This document shows positions 35,689 through 42,152 of a stretch of DNA of 42,152 bases, piece by piece. Source of the DNA: Desulfosarcina sp. (GTDB lineage Bacteria > Desulfobacterota > Desulfobacteria > Desulfobacterales > JAFDCJ01). The stretch lies in NCBI GenBank assembly GCA_029288035.1, contig JARFPZ010000489.1, positions 1 to 42,152 on the forward strand. Direction: 5' to 3'. Under the pieces are notes generated by a model. The model did no database searches and was not told the DNA's origin. It was given only the letters and a program-made list of their open reading frames with translations. The translations under genes and the position numbers were made by a program. Each line of letters begins with the position of its first letter. Within the stretch, counting starts at the first letter, position 1.

Positions 35689-36028
35689 TTGTTTTTATCG
35701 ATTCCTTTCCAAAAGTATAATCTTTTTAAATAACAGTTAACCCGCTGATAATCAAGGCCTGTTTTCGATTCTTGACTTTTGACAGGCCACAAGATAAATT
35801 GGGCCACTGACGGCCGGGGGCTGGACTGATCTGCCTGGACGGAAATCCTTAATTCGTCAATCGGCATCTGTCAATCGCCAATCGATTACTTTTTCGGAAA
35901 ATTTACGAGGTCAAAGTTTCATTTTTTGATCAAACTGGCCGCTTTTCATACAATGCTGCGCTGAACCCTGAACCCTGAGCCATGAACGCTGAACCTTGAA
36001 CCCTGAACCCTAAAACCTCTATTTAGAT
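35689..36028. other. Divergent intergenic region with two heptad arrays and an inverted repeat
   Basis: No gene is seen. GGCCTGT (35756-35762) and ACAGGCC (35782-35788) form an inverted repeat. Array one (35854-35888) reads TCGTCAA TCGGCAT CTGTCAA TCGCCAA TCGATTA. Array two (35961-36017) reads CTGAACC CTGAACC CTGAGCC ATGAACG CTGAACC TTGAACC CTGAACC and ends 12 bases before lptC. Both are C-rich on the plus strand, and no inverted partner is visible. Confidence 0.6.
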
Positions 36029-36634
36029 ATGGTTTGGTCTCGATTAAAAAAAACTAGAAAACTAAGTACATTTCTATTGATCGTCATTCTGCTGGCCGTT
36101 GGCACGATTGTGAGTATATTTATCGGCTACCGCCAGGTCTCCAATACGCCCGAACTGTTGCTGGCCTCCATCAAAGAAGGTGCTAATCTCTCGCTGGGTA
36201 AAATCCGGCAAACTGCCACCCGCGACGGCAGAAAAGAATGGCGTCTGGAGGCCGATTCCGCCAACTATCGGGAGGCCGAAAACAAAGTTGATCTCATAAA
36301 CCTAACGGTCATCTATTTCCTTGAAGACAATCGCGAGGTTCACCTGGAAGCCGATCGGGGTATTTTAATAACCGATACAAATGACATTGAATTTATAGGC
36401 AATGTTATGATAAGGAATGAAGCGTATCAGATGAAGACCGAACATCTGAACTACGAACATGGTCAACGGATCATTATTTGCGACCAATCGATCCGGATTT
36501 GGGGACAAGATGGCGAACTTACGGCGGCGTCCGCAAAATATGATTTAAAGGCCGATAAAATTATATTAAAGGGAAATGTTGTCGCCACTGTCTCCCAGGA
36601 TTTTGCGCCAATCCTCGGTCAATCCAAGCGCTGA
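36029..36634 (+). CDS. lptC: LPS export system protein LptC
   Basis: Bitopic inner-membrane protein that passes LPS from the LptBFG transporter to LptA. The 201 residues have one N-terminal membrane helix (LSTFLLIVILLAVGTIVSIFIG, about 12-33) and a beta-jellyroll domain. Typical elements are KEWRLEADSANYREAENKVDL, VHLEADRGIL and IEFIGNVMIRNEAYQMKTEHLNYEHG. The ribosome-binding site is weak. In most proteobacteria lptA, lptB and rpoN follow directly. Here only rpoN follows, 253 bases on, so lptA and lptB must lie elsewhere or be lost. Confidence 0.88.
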   Translation: MVWSRLKKTRKLSTFLLIVILLAVGTIVSIFIGYRQVSNTPELLLASIKEGANLSLGKIRQTATRDGRKEWRLEADSANYREAENKVDLINLTVIYFLEDNREVHLEADRGILITDTNDIEFIGNVMIRNEAYQMKTEHLNYEHGQRIIICDQSIRIWGQDGELTAASAKYDLKADKIILKGNVVATVSQDFAPILGQSKR

Positions 36635-36722
36635 TTGTCATACCCAGGATCAATCGGTATATACTGGGAATATGGTTGCAATTTATAATCATTTCAATTA
36701 AAATATAAAAATTCGGTGTTGC

Positions 36723-36738
36723 TGGCACTTAATTTGCA
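36723..36738 (+). promoter_or_regulatory. Sigma-54 (-24/-12) promoter upstream of rpoN
   Basis: TGGCACTTAATTTGCA matches the sigma-54 consensus TGGCACGN4TTGCA at every conserved base except the G after TGGCAC. The GG and GC doublets are separated by the required 10 bases. A start point near 36749 would give a leader of about 140 bases before rpoN. No enhancer site was identified. It would place rpoN under control of its own product, an inference from position. Confidence 0.6.
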
Positions 36739-36887
36739 TCGAAGCCGCCATCAATTGTGACCATGCCCCTATTGGCAATACCTATTTCACTGATTACTAC
36801 AGTCAGCGGGGATACGGAAATTGAGAAAGTATCGTTCAATTTGAGTCCCCTCGTAATAACATCTAAACAAATACGCAAACGGATAAA

Positions 36888-38321
36888 ATGGCACTTGAAC
36901 TTAGACAACAACTCAAACTGACCCAGCAGCTCATCATGACGCCCCAGCTGCAGATGGCGATTAAGCTATTACAGTTGTCCCGCCTGGAGCTCATGGACAC
37001 GATTCAGACGGAGCTGGAGGAAAACCCGGCACTGGAGGAAATACCCGAGGGCACTCCCGCCGAGCAAACGGCTGAACAAGCAGAGGTTGCAACCGCCGAA
37101 AGCTCCGAGGTTAAAGAAGTTACCATTGAGGAAAAAATCCAGGAGGATATTGATTGGAGCAACTATCTTGACGAGTATAATACTCCTGGAAAGGTTCATC
37201 ATGAGTCGGAAGACAGAGACACGCCGCGGTTTGAAGCCTTCATCGCCTCCAATGAATCATTAAATGATCATCTGCTGTGGCAATTCCTCATGACCAAACC
37301 GGATCAGGAAGAAGAGAGGATCGGCAGCCTCATTATCGGTAATCTGAACAAGGACGGCTATCTGGATGTTTCGGATGAAGAAATTGCGAACTCGAGTGGC
37401 TCGTCGCCAGAAAAGGTCGAAGAAATTATATCAATCATTCAGACGTTCGATCCCGTTGGTGTTTGCGCCCGGGATCTGAGCGAATGTTTACTGATTCAAG
37501 CCAAATTTTTGGGTTTGGATGACACCATCGTAATCGACATCATTACCAATCATTTATCCAATCTTGAAAAGAAAAATTACAAGGCGATTTGCAAGGCCCT
37601 CAAAAAGAGTATGGATGAGGTTGTTTCAGCGATAAATGTCATCAAAAGTCTGGAACCCAAGCCCGGCAGGCAGTTCAATGATGAAACACCTCAGTACATC
37701 AATCCGGATATATACGTCTATAAACTTGAAGATGAATTTGTCATCATGCTCAATGACGACGGTATGCCAAAATTGCGAGTCAATTCATTTTACAAAAGCT
37801 CCATCTCCCGCGGCAAGAATATCTCCGGCGAGGCCGAGGATTACATCCAGGAGAAAATGAGATCCGCCGCCTGGCTCATCAAAAGTATTCATCAACGCCA
37901 AAAAACCATTTACAGGGTAATGGAGAGCATTTTGGGATATCAAAGGGAATTTTTCGAGAAAGGCATTGCTTATCTGAAACCTATGGTGCTCAGAGACGTG
38001 GCCCAGGATATTCAAATGCATGAATCCACCATCAGCCGGGTTACGACCAACAAATATGCCTTTACCCCCCAAGGTATCTTTGAATTGAAATATTTTTTCA
38101 ATAGCTCCATTAGAAGGTCCCACGGCGGCTCGATTGCTTCTGCCAGCGTTCAGGAGAAAATAAGACAAATCATTGCAGCTGAAAACCCGAAAAAACCATA
38201 CAGTGATGACAAGATTGCCCAGATCTTAAAAAAAGATCAAATTAGCATCGCACGCAGGACCGTTGCCAAATATCGCGAGATGTTGAAAGTATTGCCATCC
38301 AATAAACGCAAACAAATTTAG
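36888..38321 (+). CDS. rpoN: RNA polymerase sigma-54 factor
   Basis: Alternative sigma factor that needs AAA+ activators and reads -24/-12 promoters. The 477 residues start with the glutamine- and leucine-rich region I (ELRQQLKLTQQLIMTPQLQ), followed by an acidic region II rich in Glu and Ala. The core-binding domain has LNKDGYLDVSDEEI and FDPVGVCARDLSECL. The helix-turn-helix is DIQMHESTISRVTTNKY. The RpoN box ARRTVAKYRE is at 455-464. hpf follows 14 bases on. A sigma-54-type promoter lies upstream in the gap that would usually hold lptA and lptB. Confidence 0.97.
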   Translation: MALELRQQLKLTQQLIMTPQLQMAIKLLQLSRLELMDTIQTELEENPALEEIPEGTPAEQTAEQAEVATAESSEVKEVTIEEKIQEDIDWSNYLDEYNTPGKVHHESEDRDTPRFEAFIASNESLNDHLLWQFLMTKPDQEEERIGSLIIGNLNKDGYLDVSDEEIANSSGSSPEKVEEIISIIQTFDPVGVCARDLSECLLIQAKFLGLDDTIVIDIITNHLSNLEKKNYKAICKALKKSMDEVVSAINVIKSLEPKPGRQFNDETPQYINPDIYVYKLEDEFVIMLNDDGMPKLRVNSFYKSSISRGKNISGEAEDYIQEKMRSAAWLIKSIHQRQKTIYRVMESILGYQREFFEKGIAYLKPMVLRDVAQDIQMHESTISRVTTNKYAFTPQGIFELKYFFNSSIRRSHGGSIASASVQEKIRQIIAAENPKKPYSDDKIAQILKKDQISIARRTVAKYREMLKVLPSNKRKQI

Positions 38322-38335
38322 GGAGAGCATAGAAT

Positions 38336-38869
38336 ATGCAAACATCCGTTACCTTCAAAAATCTTGATCCCTCTGAACATCTGAAAGCATATGTAAGCGA
38401 CAAACTGGATCGATTCGACAGATTTCTTGACAATCCGGCTGAGGCCAATGTCGTCCTGGCTGTTGAGAAATTTCGACACATCGCCGAAATCAATATCGCC
38501 GGCGATAAGCTTAAGATAAATGGCAAAGAAGAAACCGTTGACATGTACTCGGCCATCGACATGGCCTTGGATAAGCTTGAAAAGCAGATTAAGAAAAGCA
38601 AAGAAAAAATAAGAGAACGCAGATCCGCAGCCAAAAACCGCAGCCGGTCGATCGTCGAGGAGATGGAAACTCTACCGGAAGATGAGGGTGAGAGACAGGT
38701 AAAAATCAGAAACATAGAATACAAACCCATGGATGTTGAAGAAGCTGTATTGCAAATGGATCTGATCGAGGACAATTTTCTGGTGTTCACCAATGCCAGG
38801 TCCGACCAGATAAATGTGCTGTATCGACGCAAAGATGGACACTATGGCTTGATTCAGCCCAGTTCGTGA
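38336..38869 (+). CDS. hpf: Ribosome hibernation promoting factor, long form
   Basis: Binds the 30S subunit and, in the long form, drives ribosome dimer formation in slow-growing cells. The 177 residues have an N-terminal S30AE domain (MQTSVTFKNLDPSEHLKAYV, VDMYSAIDMALDKLEKQIKK), a charged linker and a C-terminal dimerisation domain (KIRNIEYKPMDVEEAVLQMDLIEDNFLVF...VLYRRKDGHYGLI). GGGAGAG lies upstream of the ATG. It follows rpoN closely, as in many proteobacteria, although Enterobacteria carry the short form. Confidence 0.94.
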   Translation: MQTSVTFKNLDPSEHLKAYVSDKLDRFDRFLDNPAEANVVLAVEKFRHIAEINIAGDKLKINGKEETVDMYSAIDMALDKLEKQIKKSKEKIRERRSAAKNRSRSIVEEMETLPEDEGERQVKIRNIEYKPMDVEEAVLQMDLIEDNFLVFTNARSDQINVLYRRKDGHYGLIQPSS

Positions 38870-38930
38870 TTATCGTTAGCGCTTCATTGATTCATATTTT
38901 AAATCCGAACTGTGGTATGGCATTGACAAC

Positions 38931-39389
38931 ATGAAAATTTGCGACGTCTTAGATAGAAATTCAATTCTACCTGATTTAAAATCCCGAAACAAAAAGGGAA
39001 TTTTGGAAGAGCTTGTGGTTCCGGTGGCGGAGATAGCCGGTGTCAGCCAGAAGGATCTGACCAAAGTGCTCATGGAAAGAGAACGGCTGGGAAGCACCGG
39101 CATTGGCGGCGGTATTGGAATTCCCCACGGTAAGATGAAAAATCTCGAATCACTTGTTCTCGGCTTCGGCCTAAGTCGCAAGGGGGTCGATTTCGAATCC
39201 CTGGATGGTCAGCCGACACACATATTTTTCCTCCTGATCACACCGGAAAACAACACCGGTCTTCACCTGAAGCTGCTGGCCCGAATTTCGCGTATCCTTA
39301 AAAACGACCCGTTTAAAAGCAGGCTGCTGGAAGCTGCTGACCGTGACGAAATATTGGGGATCATCAGAGAGGAGGATGAAGAATTTTAG
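38931..39389 (+). CDS. ptsN: PTS EIIA-Ntr family regulatory protein
   Basis: Phosphocarrier of the nitrogen-related PTS; in other bacteria it regulates potassium transport, sigma-54 functions and RapZ-linked control. The 152 residues carry GIGGGIGIPHGKM with the phospho-accepting His66, then GLSRKGVDFESLDGQPTHIFFLLITPENN. No permease domains are present. It sits in the conserved rpoN-hpf-ptsN-rapZ order and overlaps the proposed rapZ start by 14 bases. Confidence 0.94.
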   Translation: MKICDVLDRNSILPDLKSRNKKGILEELVVPVAEIAGVSQKDLTKVLMERERLGSTGIGGGIGIPHGKMKNLESLVLGFGLSRKGVDFESLDGQPTHIFFLLITPENNTGLHLKLLARISRILKNDPFKSRLLEAADRDEILGIIREEDEEF

Positions 39390-40266
39390 TTGTAAAGTGA
39401 AAAACATCACCATACTCATACTTACAGGACTCTCAGGTTCCGGAAAGAGTACGGCTCTGGCGGCCCTGGAGGATGCCGGATTTTACTGTATCGACAACAT
39501 GCCGGTGGATCTTCTGCCGAAATTTCTAGAAATGCCGATGGAACCCGATTCCGAAATCACTGGAATCGCTCTGGTAATGGATTTGCGCGAAAGAGGCTTT
39601 CTCGCCAAATACAGTGCCGTCTTCAATGAACTTAAACAGAAAGGATATCCATTCGAAATCCTCTTCCTGGAAGCTGAAGAAGAGATTCTGCTCCAGCGTT
39701 ACAGCACAACACGCAGGCAGCATCCGCTGTCACCGGAGAAGAGCTTGCTGGACGGCATTCGGACCGAAAAAAAACAACTGGATGACTTGAGATCGGCGTC
39801 AGATTGGATCATTAACACATCCAAATTCAATGTTCATGAGCTCAAATCAAAAATATTCGATATCGCCCAAAGAAGCAGAGAACTTGTCCCGATGCGAATT
39901 AATGTTCTCTCCTTCGGTTACAAATATGGCACCCCCCATGATGCCGATTTGATCATGGATGTGAGGTTTCTGGCTAATCCGTATTTTATTCCGGAATTAA
40001 AAGAACTCGATGGAGAAACACAAGCGATCAGGGATTTTGTCCTGAACCATGATGAGACTCGTAATTTTCTGAAGAGATATCAGGATCTTCTTGACTATTT
40101 AATCCCACTATACGAAAAAGAGGGAAAAGCCTATTTAACCATCGCACTCGGATGCACCGGTGGTCGCCATCGATCCGTCACCATTGCCAGGACGATTTAC
40201 GAACATATTCGTGCCATGGGAAAAACAGTGGGGCTGAATCACCGAGACCGAATCCAGCCTGTATAA
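39376..40266 (+). CDS. rapZ: RNase adapter protein RapZ
   Basis: In E. coli RapZ guides RNase E to the sRNA GlmZ and so controls glucosamine-6-phosphate synthase; it binds nucleotides. The 296 residues show Walker A GLSGSGKST, GFYCIDNMPVDLLP and the RQHPLSP segment. The conserved C-terminal domain has DVRFLANPYF, GCTGGRHRSV and HRD. An ATG at 39376 overlaps ptsN by 14 bases; GTG codons at 39343 and 39397 are alternatives. Whether GlmZ-like RNAs exist in this lineage is unknown, so the target is not inferred. Confidence 0.93.
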   Translation: MKNFSCKVKNITILILTGLSGSGKSTALAALEDAGFYCIDNMPVDLLPKFLEMPMEPDSEITGIALVMDLRERGFLAKYSAVFNELKQKGYPFEILFLEAEEEILLQRYSTTRRQHPLSPEKSLLDGIRTEKKQLDDLRSASDWIINTSKFNVHELKSKIFDIAQRSRELVPMRINVLSFGYKYGTPHDADLIMDVRFLANPYFIPELKELDGETQAIRDFVLNHDETRNFLKRYQDLLDYLIPLYEKEGKAYLTIALGCTGGRHRSVTIARTIYEHIRAMGKTVGLNHRDRIQPV

Positions 40267-40332
40267 ATCATAGATATCCCGACAACTCTTTGCCAAACTG
40301 AACGAGAGAATTTAGTTAATACATGGTGATTT

Positions 40333-40746
40333 ATGATCGGTATTGTTATTGTAACACATTGCCAACTTGGAGAGGCGCTAATTGAAGCGGCTGAATTTAT
40401 CATCGGCGAGCGACCCGGATCGATCGAATCAGTTTCCATTGATCTGAGTGAAAACGCCGAAAAACTTCGCAACAAAATTTCTCAAGGAATAAAAAAGGTT
40501 GAAGGACAGGAAGGTGTCCTCATTCTGACGGATATGTTCGGGGGTACCCCCTCCAACTTAAGCTATTCATTTCTTGAAGAAGGTCGTATTGAAGTATTAT
40601 CCGGTGTCAACCTTCCGGTTTTGATCCAGGCTGCCAATATGAGGGAAAAAATGAAACTCGATCAACTTGCGTCAGACCTGGAATCTTTCGGCAAAAAGAG
40701 CATCTCCCTGGCCAGCGGAATTTTGAAGGGCAACAAGCGGAGCTAA
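40333..40746 (+). CDS. PTS mannose-type EIIA domain protein
   Basis: The 137-residue stand-alone EIIA-Man fold starts MIGIVIVTHCQLGEALIEAA with the phospho-accepting His9. It has VLILTDMFGGTPSNLSYSF and GVNLPVLIQAANMREKM. No IIB, IIC or IID component accompanies it, so it is probably regulatory, as proposed for similar proteins downstream of rapZ in Desulfobacterota. It lies 66 bases after rapZ and two bases before rimI. The phosphodonor (HPr or EI) is not in the window. Confidence 0.9.
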   Translation: MIGIVIVTHCQLGEALIEAAEFIIGERPGSIESVSIDLSENAEKLRNKISQGIKKVEGQEGVLILTDMFGGTPSNLSYSFLEEGRIEVLSGVNLPVLIQAANMREKMKLDQLASDLESFGKKSISLASGILKGNKRS

Positions 40747-40748
40747 CC

Positions 40749-42152
<1,404 letters not shown>

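Noticed and set aside
36729-36911. Minus-strand open frame of 60 codons in the lptC-rpoN gap, ending in a protein-like stretch
   Set aside because: No ribosome-binding site, start inside rpoN, no recognised family; at most a remnant of a lost gene.

Overview
The window looks like chromosomal DNA of a Gram-negative anaerobe of the Desulfobacterota (old Deltaproteobacteria), most like the Desulfobacterales. This is inferred from gene content: a four-subunit 2-oxoacid:ferredoxin oxidoreductase operon running into hisC, cmk and rpsA; a DUF39 homocysteine-biosynthesis protein; a plant-type DapB; LptC; and an rpoN-hpf-ptsN-rapZ cluster. It is mostly core genome. No tRNA, rRNA, insertion sequence, prophage or CRISPR array was seen.

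Layout. 1-2.4 kb: two exopolysaccharide genes (Wzz/GumC-like chain-length protein and BY-type tyrosine autokinase). 2.4-3.7 kb: gene-poor scar with a decayed AbiEi/AbiEii (type IV toxin-antitoxin) remnant. 3.7-10.3 kb, minus: guaB, dnaE, and manC with a degenerate isomerase domain. 10.8-11.4 kb, plus: a YciO/Sua5 protein. 11.7-19.2 kb, minus: P-loop ATPase, korD, korA, korB, korC, hisC, cmk and rpsA, several overlapping by 4 nt. 19.8-27.7 kb: namZ, RNase H, a small membrane protein (minus), plsB, a MurU-AmgK-like fusion and dapB. 28-35.7 kb, minus: M23 peptidase, DUF39 protein, thpR, recA and alaS. 36-42 kb, plus: lptC, rpoN, hpf, ptsN, rapZ, a mannose-type EIIA, rimI and a GAPDH gene cut by the window end.

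How genes work together. NamZ (MurNAc release) and the uridylyltransferase-kinase fusion (MurNAc to UDP-MurNAc) could form a peptidoglycan-salvage route. The fusion is translationally coupled to plsB. The rpoN cluster resembles a nitrogen-PTS regulatory module, and a near-perfect sigma-54 promoter lies just upstream of rpoN, where lptA and lptB would normally be.

The most unusual signal is between the genes. At least ten gaps carry degenerate tandem arrays with a strict 7-bp period (8 bp at one locus). Seven gaps carry two arrays in inverted orientation around a unique core, always with the G-rich strand reading inward. The repeated word differs from locus to locus. Several of these elements fill the gap from one gene end to the next, and one ends in a 23-bp perfect inverted repeat that abuts both flanking stop codons. 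Short GCGAAGC/GCTTCGC motifs, the sequence of a very stable DNA mini-hairpin, sit beside several arrays.
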